A DNA stretch of 64,000 bases from Megascapheus bottae (lineage: Eukaryota > Chordata > Mammalia > Rodentia > Geomyidae). Below are positions 54,531 to 64,000 of the stretch, in pieces; the first letter of the stretch is position 1; each line of letters starts with the position of its first letter. The stretch covers positions 6,151,001 to 6,215,000 of the forward strand of contig JANJXV010000037.1 of assembly GCA_024803745.1 (NCBI GenBank), in the 5' to 3' direction. The translations under genes were made by a program, and so were the position numbers. Under the pieces are notes generated by a model. That model did no database searches. It was not told the origin of the DNA and worked only from the letters and a program-made list of their open reading frames with translations.

Positions 54531-57330
54531 AAAAGCAAAGAAAAGGAAGGAAAGAGTGAAGGAAGGAAAAATAGAACTGAGTGATTCTGCATCATAGGCA
54601 AAAGGGATGAGAAAAAGGACAAGGACACAAAACTTGGTACTGTGAAGTACTGGACAGAGTATGGTGTCGGGAGTTGATCAGACTTTCAACCTGTATAGTT
54701 CTGTCAATGGTCAAATGAAGTAGTGATTGTCATCTCATATTCAAGCTTTTTTCCTTGTGATTCTTGTTCTCCTAGTCCTCATTTGCCTACTACACAGTAA
54801 CAATAACTGTGGTTTATCACTCCCTGTGCTTCTTCTCTGGAAAGGACTTGTGTGGAAGCACTCACCCTGACTCTTAGATCAAAGTGAGCATGAATTCTCC
54901 TCTGGATCTTTTCTGTCAGATTTCAGTGATTTGCCAGCAGCTCTGGACCAAAGACAACCTTTTATTTAACTAGGCTTCTCTTACAAGCATTTCTCTGGAT
55001 TCTGAGTCATCCCTGCCCTTCACCTCAGGAGCCGAGATTGGAGACATATGAATGAGTTGGCCATGACCATTTAGGATGCTTCACCATATCTTTTCCTCTC
55101 TCTATTATGATTGAAGTTGCATGAATTGCCCTTTTATTCAAAACTCCTAAACCATCACATGTGAATGTTTCCCAAGTTTCCCAAAGAGATAACTGCTGGT
55201 GCAATAGAAAGGGCTTTAGGAAACAGAGTCTTAGGTGAATTCTTGGAAGTAAGTCTTTCATATTTGTGTAAAGTACACAGATATCCTGGGAAAAGAGCAA
55301 GTTCCATGAGATAAAGTGGTGTTGTCTGACATTGAATATGGCCTAAGTCAAAGCACAAATGGAAAAAGAAGGAAATAAGACATCAGAGAGTTGTGGGGGC
55401 TGTGGTAATATACGGATTATAGTGTTTGAGCTCGTTAGCTGCCTCGTTAAAGCTGATATTTCCCCAAGAGAAAGAAAAGGGTGGAACCATTCACTTCAAC
55501 TTGCAACTTCAGTGCAAACTTAGAAAACGTTGATGATAGCCTTGCAATAAACCTTCCCCTATTTTTTTTCCGTAGTCACAGGGATGGTATGTCACAGAAT
55601 AGAACCAGGCACTTGGTTAGAAGTGATTGTGAATCATAGTATCAAGTACATATTCAACTCCACCAGTTCATGTATGTCTTTGTCCTATATAGAAATGGAA
55701 TCTGTTATGGGGGAAGAGTGGAGTTATAGCTGAACAGAACCTAGAAGAGAGAGGGAACATAGTAGTCTCAAATATCCCTGACATAGGTAGGTATCCCAAA
55801 CACAAAAATCAGTAACAAGTGAATCTCATTAGACAATGACAGGAGAAGAAAAGGGTTAGGCTAGCATGCATGGAAATGAATACATAAGAATATAGGTAAA
55901 AGATGATAAAGTATAAGACTATATAGTTGAGTATAGAACTAATAATCTTCTTGATTGGCCAATTCAACTTGGAGTCAAGCTAGAGGCAACAGATTTGAAA
56001 AGTAGCACTTTTCTGGCATAATATCAAGGGTAGGAGTCGAAGGATACAGAGAGATGGGAAGGGCCTGCTTAGGCATGCCTGAGAGAAGCCAGAAGTGATT
56101 TTCTTCCCTACAGTCTTTAAAACACATCCATAAGTGGCCAGTAGCACCCTTCAGAAACAATACATTGGGTGTTGTTGGGTATTTTTGACTGGAGATGTTG
56201 CAAAGCAAGTTAGATGTTTTCTGTATTCAATGAAAAAAAATGTGATCCTGGAGAAATAAGCCTAGATGGTCCTTGAATATTAAAAGTAATTGTGTCCAAT
56301 TGTGGACACAATTGTGTCTAACCAAAGCTCAGGCAAAAGATATGAGTGTTATGGGAGATAAAGTAGAATCTACTACAGAATCTGGGATTGAAGCAGCGAG
56401 ATTTTCTCATACAACCTGTTTACTTTCTTTACTGATGACGAAAGTGTTTTTAGATCCCAGATCCCAAACATCAGGATTTCCACATGTCAGATCAGGCCAC
56501 TGGCTACCATAGTCCAATAAAGATCCCTGGTGAGGGCACAGAAGGGAGATTTATTTCACGGAAGAGAGCATTGCAGCATTCTTTGGGATGTGGACATGGT
56601 AGGCTAGGTTAAATGGGGATCATTGGAAGCACAAAGTGAATGAGGATACATAGAGCCACATGTTAGTGTGGCCTGGCTGACCTTTATCTCAGACTTTGTC
56701 CTGTCATCACTTGAGGGGATGAGGAACTCTCTGTCAGGTAGGGCATCTGTCCTGAGTTTTTGGTTGTTCCCTTCTGTGGTGCAGTTGCATGTTTTGGATG
56801 CAGATGGTAAGAAAAAGTCATTGCCTATCTGAGGGGCAGGTTGCCTTTATCCCAAGATGCTGATCCATGGTCAATCCCATTTTTCCTGAAAACCAAGGTG
56901 ACTGCAAGGTGACTGCAGGAGAGAACGGTTCAAATCAAAGGACACCTATGTAAGAACATTCTGAGACATCCAGACTTCAAGCTACTTTTAGTTAATTCCT
57001 AAAAAGGGTAGGTGGGGGGAGGAAGAGTCTTTTTAAACTATATTACTTAGATAATGCATGGGTCCAGCAAAAAACAGCTTTAAGTTGCCTCTTCTACCTT
57101 TGAAGACACTCAGGTTGAATGGCCTTTCCTCCTATGTATATTTACTATATCTAATTGCTAATGATTGCTCAATGTTCAGACTCCAAAAGTGCAGTGACAG
57201 AAATGACTCTCTGTTTTACCTCACTACCCACTGATATTAATTCTGACATTTAATCACATTTGAAAATTGTTCCTCCTAAAAGACCTTTATCTACCCCCAT
57301 TTTAGTCTGCTGTTTCCTTTTGAGACCTGG
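54531..57330. other. 2.8 kb repeat-poor stretch, no gene seen
   Basis: Unique-looking DNA of fairly balanced composition. Open frames (67-91 codons) are on conflicting strands and show no domain. A perfect hairpin lies at 56288-56313. Confidence 0.45.
56288..56313. repeat. Perfect 11-bp inverted repeat with 4-nt loop
   Basis: AATTGTGTCCA (56288-56298), loop ATTG, TGGACACAATT (56303-56313). A third copy of the AATTGTGTC word follows immediately (56311-56319). Confidence 0.95.
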
Positions 57331-57334
57331 ACTA

Positions 57335-57405
57335 TTACACAATCTCAATAGATTGTGGTGAAAATCTAACCATTAATAAATATTAAGTATTCAGAGCAGT
57401 GTCTA
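57335..57405 (+). mobile_element. Possible MIR 3' remnant, sense
   Basis: AATATTAAGTATTCAGAGCA then GTGTCTAAAACC resembles the MIR end. Short and weak. Confidence 0.3.
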
Positions 57406-58715
57406 AAACCCCCCAGTATTGCTATTAAAGGTGATTTCTTATAACTTTTAAAGGAGCTAGATAGTCTACTGAAGAAATCTCATGACAAAAGATTAATGAA
57501 GTCTCTGACAAAATGTAAAATAGTATATAATGTTTATTGCAATAGTAAATTCTTAGTGTGCTAAAGAATCTTCTAGTAGTCACTAAGAAACTGAACCTCT
57601 CTCTCAAGATAGTTTCATTTTCCTTATTGCTTCTTGTTTAAATGTTCATTCTCCCCAGCTTCAGCGCTGACATTCACAAACTCAGTGTTCTTTAGGTTCC
57701 TGTTATAGGAAAAGCTAGGTGGTTGCTCATATAATGTGTTTCCTAAGACATCTTTGCAAACTTGATTGTCATGCAAACAAACTGTGTGTCAAATAACATA
57801 TCTAAAATTTACAAGCAAGCATAGGCTTTGCACCATAAAAATCACTTATAACTATCATACAAAATTGATGGTGCTTTTCTATAAAAATTACTTACAACTG
57901 CCATACAAAATTGAGGCACTTTTCCACATTCTTACCTAAGCACTATAATTTGGGGTCAGTAGAGAAAGGAAGTGAAACAAGCTAATAAAATAAAAACTTC
58001 AATTATGGAGAAAAGTTTGAAAAATGGGCTCAAAGAAAATGGAATAGTTTGCAATCAAGATCAATAAATAAAGGTCTCTTACAAGGATAAACCCAGCAAA
58101 TATCAAAGGACCATCCCTAAATAGACGATCTATTCCACACTCTGACTTCGTTGTTAATATTATATAGGAATTGCATGAATAGGTACAATTGTCTCGGATA
58201 GATTAACTATCATGACAATGTCATTCTGTGGAACTTCTTTCATTTTTCCCAGTGTGACAGATAATCAGGGACACAATCAGATCTATCAATATTAAATCCG
58301 AATGGGGAATGTAGTGTTTCTGGTAGTTTAGGGCCCACTGTTGTCTCCTCTCTACCTTTGCAGCTTCATTATCTGCCTTATAGGCATTTTTAGCAAATTT
58401 TCTTTCATATTAAAGAGCAATTAGATAGCCATGCTTGAGTTTCTAAATAGGCAAAATGGATTGGTGAATATTTCAGGTCTGTATTTTGAATCAGTACGGA
58501 TGTCTTTTTCCTCATCTTCATCTTCCTGGAACACTTTGCTTGGGCTATTGCTATCTTCACTTTCCCACACAAGTCAGAAGCTCAGAATAGTTGGCCTATT
58601 TCTGTGAAGCTAAGTTTTTCCCGTAAGTTCACTGAGAATTGAGCCTTAAGTCTTTTAAAAGGTCTTTGAAAACACATTTACTTAGATAATCTATGCTAAC
58701 TAGTTCTTACCTGGA
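57406..58715. other. AT-rich single-copy stretch
   Basis: No recognised repeats apart from the short tandem duplication at 57835-57925. Confidence 0.45.
57835..57925. repeat. Two-copy 45-46 bp tandem duplication
   Basis: 57835-57880 (ATAAAAATCACTTATAACTA ...) and 57881-57925 (ATAAAAATTACTTACAACTG ...) share CATACAAAATTGA and CACTTTTC/GCTTTTC ends. Roughly 80% identity by eye. Confidence 0.85.
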
Positions 58716-58717
58716 AT

Positions 58718-58746
58718 ATATATATATATATGCATATATATATATC
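58718..58746. repeat. (AT)n microsatellite
   Basis: Two short (TA)n runs separated by TGCA. Confidence 0.9.
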
Positions 58747-58877
58747 ATATACTAACAAAATTGTCAGAGACCCAGAGCCAAGATTTCTAAGTTTATAACT
58801 GAAGGTAAATTTCTCAATTGATAAAAGATAAAGAACTTTAAAACCAAGGTAGTTTAATCTAACTTTGGTCAGATAAT

Positions 58878-59070
58878 ATTGAATATTTGTTTTTTTTGAA
58901 ATAGGGAAGGGAAAGGGATAAACAAGATGATTGGGAGGGTGTGGAAGGAAGGAAATTGGAAGGAAAACATGGGAAGGGATATCAATGATCAAAAAGAAAT
59001 ATACCCACTACCCGACCAATGTAAATGTGTAACCCCTCTATACATTACCCCAATTAAAAAAAGAAAATTG
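58878..59070 (+). mobile_element. L1 3' UTR fragment (type F2), sense
   Basis: GAAATAGGGAAGGGAAAGGG, GAAGGAAGGAAATTGGAAGG, CCACTACCCGACCAATGTAA and AACCCCTCTATACATTACCC, ending in an A-rich tail. A different 3' UTR from that of the 9.6-kb L1. Confidence 0.75.
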
Positions 59071-59074
59071 ATAA

Positions 59075-60535
59075 AGCACAAAAAATTGTTTGAACAAAAC
59101 ATTTAAAGGAGAAATAAGATTAAGTACTTGTCCCTCTGCATCTTTCTGTGATATTTAACTAGTTTTGAAACTTATGGTTTAAAATTTCATTAGAAATCAG
59201 GACAGGAGAACAAGAAATAATGGAAAGAGTAAGATGGGTCTAGGTTTGAACAGGAAAAATGCTTAACTCCTTGTCCTGGTATCTATTACCAGTTCCTAGC
59301 AGTGTTTTAGACATAAATATTTAGTGCATGCTGATAATTTCAGAGAAGAAAACGAGATAGACTAATGACTTTGAAGATAATCTCCACTTATCTCCAAAAA
59401 GGTAAGCTTAAAACTATCATGAATCTTTCTCTAGAAAAATAAAGTTCTTCCTGGATACTTTTTAATTTTGTTTATAATCCAGTTGGAAATCTTTAAAAAA
59501 AAAAAAGACACACTACCTTAATTATACCATTTCCTAGAACAGTTCCTTAGAAAAACTGTGGCCCATTGCATTGTCTCTAGGATTTTTAATCAGAGGTGGA
59601 TTCAATCACCTAACACATCATCATAGTAGGAAAAATCTTAGGTAAATAAACACATCTTACTGAGGGTTCCAATTATTTTCATTGATACAATCAAAAGCTT
59701 TTTGTTCATCCTCTTCCTAGCTTCTTCCTCTTGCTATTTGTCTTTTCTTTCCAATCAGTAATCAAATTTTGTCTCCCTCTTCTGAGCCCTTATTTGTAGT
59801 AAAATATTTCCTATTTTCTTCTGATTCATTCATATTTCCTTGATATCACAGTTGCTCGTTCTAGAAAAAAATGCTGCATCTAATCTTAATTTGCTTCCCT
59901 TCCTCATAATTGGGTAATTGCACATTTGGAACCTTAATAAGTTAATTGTGCATGTGAAATAAATGCTTTAATATTTGAGGGCACTGTTGTATTTCGTTGT
60001 TTGAAAAACAGATTAATGGTTCTGTTTAGAGGATTTGCAACTAGATTACTTTATAGCTCCCACGACCAATTAAAGGCACCTGGGATAATACACAACTTCT
60101 ATTTTTAATGAAGAAATGATTCCTTATATCAAGATTAAATGAACCTTTGGAAAATTAGAATGTATTTCTTAACATTAATATGCTCCTGCTATTATTAGAA
60201 GAATGGGCTATTTTGATGGTCCAAATCAGGCACTGTCTTTGTGGAAGTGGTAGGAAGTGTGTAGAATACAGGAAACTTCCACGTGAAGGTCATACAGCTT
60301 TCTCAGATCCTAATGTTTAAGGGTTCAGAGGTTCATACAGTCACACCACTGAATCTAGAAGTCAGTTGATTGCTTCATTTTCTCTGTCTACCATGGAGAA
60401 CTGTCAAATTTTTTTTGAATACATTAGGGTTAGCTAATACTTGATCCTAAGAAAAGGTTCCCGTAGAAAACCTTACAATGAATTTGTAGTTTGCTTTTAC
60501 TCCATCCGTGAGTCAGTGCATATAAAAATGAAATC
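59075..60535. other. AT-rich repeat-poor stretch
   Basis: No gene. 59860-60080 resembles conserved non-coding DNA (see findings). An A-run lies at ~59493-59505. Confidence 0.45.
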
Positions 60536-60541
60536 AGCTGT

Positions 60542-60748
60542 CGCCCATAGCTCATGCTTGCCATCGTAGATACTCAGGCTGTGATCTGAGCATCACATTT
60601 TAAAGCCAGCCTTGGCCAACAGACTCTTATCTCACCAGAAAACTGGAAGCAGCACTGTGGCTCAAGATAGTAGATCACTAGCCTTGAGCAAAAAAACTCA
60701 GGGATAGATCTTGAGTTCAAGCCACAAGGCAAAAAAAAAAAAAAAGTC
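60542..60748 (+). mobile_element. B1/Geo-type SINE, sense
   Basis: CATAGCTCATGCTTGCCATC, CAGACTCTTATCTCACCAGA, TGTGGCTCAAGATAGTAGAT, TTGAGTTCAAGCCACAAGG and an A-tail. It is immediately followed by an ID-like unit. Confidence 0.85.
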
Positions 60749-60756
60749 ATGAAATG

Positions 60757-60825
60757 AAGAATGGAAGCTCAGAAGTAGAGTACTTACCTATCATACATAA
60801 GGCCTTGTGTTCAGTCTCACTCACA
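60757..60825 (+). mobile_element. ID-like SINE, sense
   Basis: AGCTCAGAAGTAGAGTACTT, ACCTATCATACATAAGGCC and GTGTTCAGTCTCACTC form a short ID-like unit. Confidence 0.55.
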
Positions 60826-61111
60826 ACAACAAAGTGAATCCAGTTTATGAATATGGCTATTTAAAAACAAATAACAACTAATCTCTGTTTCAATGTTCCT
60901 TGAGACCATTAAAAAGAAATGGGTCAGTTACTGGCCTCTGTGAGTCCTAAAATCATAAGACAAGAAATTATTCCCACTAAAGTACAGTCCAAATTACTAT
61001 ATTGTGAACACTATTTAGGATCTGCTCCTGACTCACCTGTCTTTGTTTCTTCAGTGCTCAGCAGTAGACCCTGGATATGAACAGTGATCAGCATGACAAA
61101 AGAAAGGAAGT

Positions 61112-61352
61112 CTAGCCAGGCGCAGTGGCTCATGCCTGTAATCCTAGCTACTTGATCTGAGGATCGAGGTTCAAAGCCAGCCAGGGCATGAAAAATTGGG
61201 AGACTCTTATTTCCAATTAACCACCAGAAAACTGAAGTGGCAGTGTGGCTCAATGGCTAGGGTGCTAGCCTTGAGCTGAAGAGCTTGGGGACAAATGCCC
61301 AGGCCCAGAATTCAAGTCCCAAGACCAACAAAAAAAAAAAAAAACAAAAAAA
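61112..61352 (+). mobile_element. B1/Geo-type SINE, sense, well preserved
   Basis: TAGCCAGGCGCAGTGGCTCA, GCCTGTAATCCTAGCTACTT, TATTTCCAATTAACCACCAG, TGTGGCTCAATGGCTAGGGT, GCCTTGAGCTGAAGAGCTTG, ATTCAAGTCCCAAGACC and a long A-tail. The clearest example of the 7SL/B1-plus-Geo structure here. Confidence 0.93.
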
Positions 61353-61685
61353 GAGGACATCTAAAATCCAGCAGGAAGATGTAGATGAAAGTGACAGGAA
61401 ATAAGGAAGAAGGGAAGGAGTGAAAAATGAAAGCATAAAGCAGATCATACTAAAGGGGAAAAGGGAAGGAAAGAGAGGGTGAAGAAGGAAAATTTCTAGA
61501 TAAAAATCAATTAAAACTTAGAGATCATAAAAATATAACTAATTTTTTCTTCATCTGAATATTAGGATTATGGCTATTTTGTAAACTTTTTATTGGTGTG
61601 AGAACAATTGTCTCACTTAATATCTACCTTTGTCAGGGATACTTTCTCTCTCTGCCTCAATTACTCTCCAACAAGTCTGAAACTC
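61353..61685. other. Purine-rich then AT-rich unassigned stretch
   Basis: GGAAGAAGGGAAGGAG-type purine tract at ~61400-61490. No gene. Confidence 0.45.
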
Positions 61686-61699
61686 TATATAAAGCATTT

Positions 61700-61919
61700 T
61701 TTGTTATTGTTGGTCCTAGAGCTTGAACTCTGGGCCTGAGTGCTGTCCCTATGTTTCTGCTCAAGGCTACCATTCCACCACTTGAACCACTTTTTGTGGT
61801 TAATTAGAGATAAAAGCCTCACAGACTTTCCTGCCCTCACTGACTTTGAACTCTGATCTTCAGATATCAGCCTCCTATGTAGCTAGAATTACAGATGTGA
61901 GCCACATGCTACAGGTGAA
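61700..61919 (-). mobile_element. B1/Geo-type SINE, antisense, with TSD
   Basis: GAGCTTGAACTCTGGGCCTG, TCTGCTCAAGGCTACCATTC, GGTTAATTAGAGATAAAAGC, CAGCCTCCTATGTAGCTAGA. TSD ATAAAGCATTT at 61689-61699 and 61920-61930. Confidence 0.9.
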
Positions 61920-61930
61920 ATAAAGCATTT

Positions 61931-62384
61931 CCAATCTAGAGCATCAGAAAGGAGGCTCTTCAATAGAAATATGTCAAATAAGAGGCTGAAAACAGTATAG
62001 GGGCAAAGACAAGTATAAACCTGGACAGTGGGGCTACAGTTAAAAATTGAGGGATTCTTAGGAAAAGGGTAACATTCACACAGCTCCCTCTAAGTTATTT
62101 GGCAGTGTCAATCCTTGTTCTAGAAAAGTGCACCCTCAAAATTCCATTTTCTCCTTTCCTTGGTTCTTCTGCCTGAATTTAAATTCACTATCACTTGCTT
62201 AGTTTAGAGTATTGCCTGCCACTTGGTTGTTTTATAGTTGTTTAGTTCCATATTTAGCTTCTAATTCATGAATGTCCCACATAGTTTACTGTATGAGCAG
62301 GAAAATATCAGGTTCACTGCAGTGTCACTGCAGTGGACTGAGAGGAGACAGGAAGAAACTAGCACAAGAATACTTTAAAATGTA
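61931..62384. other. Single-copy stretch
   Basis: Nothing recognised. Confidence 0.4.
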
Positions 62385-62385
62385 A

Positions 62386-62630
62386 GGTAACCTGGTGCTG
62401 GTGGCTGATGTTTGTAATCCTAGCTGCTCTGCAGTCTGAGATCTCAGGATGGGCAGTTTGAAGGAATCCCAGGCAGGAAAGTCCATGAGACTCATATCTA
62501 CAATTAACAGCCAGAAAATGGAAAGGGGTGCTGTGGCTCAGTGGTAGAGAGCTAAAATTGAGCAAAAGAATTCAGAGGCAGCACTTCGGGCCCTGAGTTC
62601 AAGCCTCACACTGGACAGAAAAATAAAAGT
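62386..62630 (+). mobile_element. B1/Geo-type SINE, sense
   Basis: GTGGCTGATGTTTGTAATCC, TCATATCTACAATTAACAGC, GTGCTGTGGCTCAGTGGTAG, CCCTGAGTTCAAGCCTCACA. Right-monomer A-box and B-box matches are retained. Confidence 0.88.
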
Positions 62631-62639
62631 GAAAAAGCA

Positions 62640-63316
62640 TATAATATATATAGAAATATATTGTAAAAATAAAATATGTTATTATATCTATAGAAGCATG
62701 TTAAATATACAAATGCATTTAAGTATATTATGTATATATATAAACTAGTAAATGAAACAAAGAAGACAGGTTTAGCTACATTTTTATATTTCAATATTTT
62801 AATTATTTGTAAAAGCATTTTTCATACAACATATTAATTTATGAGTAAAATGAATCTTGGTCAGTGTCATTCCCATTAATCTCCACCCATCTATCCCAAC
62901 AGAAAACAATATTTCCAGTCATCCAGTTCTGTTTTCACACATGTACATCAAATATTAAGGCTATGTTCACTCATTGTTTCTTCTCCATGGTCTGTCACTC
63001 TCCCCTAGAGCTTAACATCTCACTCATTTCTTTTTACACATGATAAAAAAATTGGGGGAAATAATTGTTATTGGCTACATTTTATATGGTGCTAAAGTTC
63101 TATCTTAAAGGATCAAGGAAAGAGGGTTATATGAGTATTGAGCATTAAGGTAGTGTATGGTTCTTATATCTCACATTTATTGGATTACTGGCTCTTTCTG
63201 AAGGCTAGTCATCACATGCTCCATAGAACTTTCTTGAATTTGACTAGTGCAGTTCTTCTACTATTGGAAGTCTTATGACTTGTCAATTCGCAATGTAAAA
63301 GAATTGTCCTTGCCAG
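62640..63316. other. AT-rich stretch, unassigned
   Basis: TATA-rich low complexity at 62640-62750, then unique-looking DNA up to the second L1. Confidence 0.45.
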
Positions 63317-64000
63317 AAACAACAAATCAGAGAAAGTCTGGATAAGTGGGGCTGCGTTAAACTGCAGAGCTTCTGTATGGCAAAGGACATAGCTAGCAAA
63401 TTAACTAGAAAGCCTACAGTATAGGAGAAGATCTTCATTAACCATACCACAGACAAAGGCCTCATATCTAAAATATATCAACAGCTAAAAAAATTGAATC
63501 ATTCCAAAACTAATCTCCAAAGAAACAACCATCTCATTAAAAGATGGGCCAAAGACTTAAAGAGAGTCTTCTCTGAAGAAGAAATAAGAATGGTCTATCG
63601 ACAAATGAACAAATGCTCGACATATCTGGGCATAAAAGAAATGCAAATCAAAACAACTCTAAGATTCCACCTCACTCTAGTTAGAATGGTCATGATCAAG
63701 AAATCTAATAACAACAGATGCTGGGGGGGATGTGGCCAGGAGGGATCACTACTACACTGTTGGTGGGAGTGCAAACTTGTTCAACCACTATGGAAAGCAG
63801 TATGGCAGTTCCTCAAAAGACTAAACATTGAACTCCCCTATGACCCAGCAATTCCAGAAAGAAGGGCATACTAAATCCACTAGCACAATGATATTTATTT
63901 TAGCACTATTCACCACAGCAAAGATATGGAACCAACCTAGATGTCCCTCAGTTGATGAGTGGATCAACAAGATGTGGTATTTATACGCAATAGAATTCTA
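63317..64000 (+). mobile_element. Second young L1, 5'-truncated, running off the window
   Basis: Begins ACAACAAATCAGAGAAAGTC, collinear with ~15625 onward of the large L1, and continues to the window end within the last part of ORF2. Relative to the large copy it lacks ~30 bp near 63856. Its 3' UTR and TSD are beyond the window. Confidence 0.92.
63326..63874 (+). pseudogene. L1 ORF2 C-terminal fragment
   Basis: Encodes the ORF2 region downstream of the reverse transcriptase. The longest open part is 63494-63874 (126 codons). The Cys/His motif is intact: RCWGGCGQEG then LLHCWWECK, whereas the large L1 has Phe at the second Cys. An in-frame TAG lies at 63422-63424, and a deletion at ~63856 throws the frame off after DPAIP. 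It has no promoter or start of its own and is a dead fragment. Confidence 0.88.

Overview
This window is mammalian nuclear DNA from a rodent and looks like a gene-poor (intergenic or deep intronic) region. I see no host protein-coding exon, rRNA or functional tRNA gene that I can support. The best clue to the organism is the SINE content. At least ten copies of a dimeric SINE are present, with a tRNA-Ala/ID-like left monomer joined to a 'Geo' right monomer. That structure matches the IDL-Geo family, which as I recall is restricted to Geomyoidea (kangaroo rats, pocket mice, pocket gophers). About seventeen further copies have a 7SL/B1-type left part fused to the same Geo-like right part. A kangaroo rat or pocket mouse is the most likely source; the species cannot be fixed from the sequence alone.

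Layout. 1-9.6 kb: L1 3' tails, nested SINEs, seeded microsatellites, a probable MaLR-type LTR remnant and old L1 pieces. 9.6-16.9 kb: one nearly full-length L1 (5' UTR with a YY1-like site, ORF1, ORF2, G-rich 3' UTR) whose ORFs are both broken. 16.9-32.9 kb: an apparent 5'-inverted (twin-primed) L1 at 17.5-18.3 kb, a long GAAA/GGAA tract, scattered SINEs, ancient L1 and MIR. 32.9-37.6 kb: what looks like one old L1, broken up by later SINE and L1 insertions. 37.6-48.4 kb: more L1 fragments and a run of antisense IDL-Geo copies, including a site hit twice by retroposition (42.33-42.90 kb). 48.4-62 kb: mostly single-copy AT-rich DNA with MIR remnants and a few SINEs; some blocks here resemble conserved non-coding DNA. 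63.3-64 kb: the beginning of a second young L1 that runs off the window.

How the parts work together. The only coding capacity is retroelement-derived. The L1 lineage would have supplied the reverse transcriptase and endonuclease for SINE mobilisation. Clear target-site duplications (TSDs) and A-tails on many SINE copies show this. The most informative material is insertion history: two candidate L1 3' transductions, a double hit of one target site, one twin-priming inversion, and an old L1 with a layered nest. I found no new gene system, CRISPR array or operon-like structure. Repeat names rest on recognition by eye and on TSD geometry, not on a database search.
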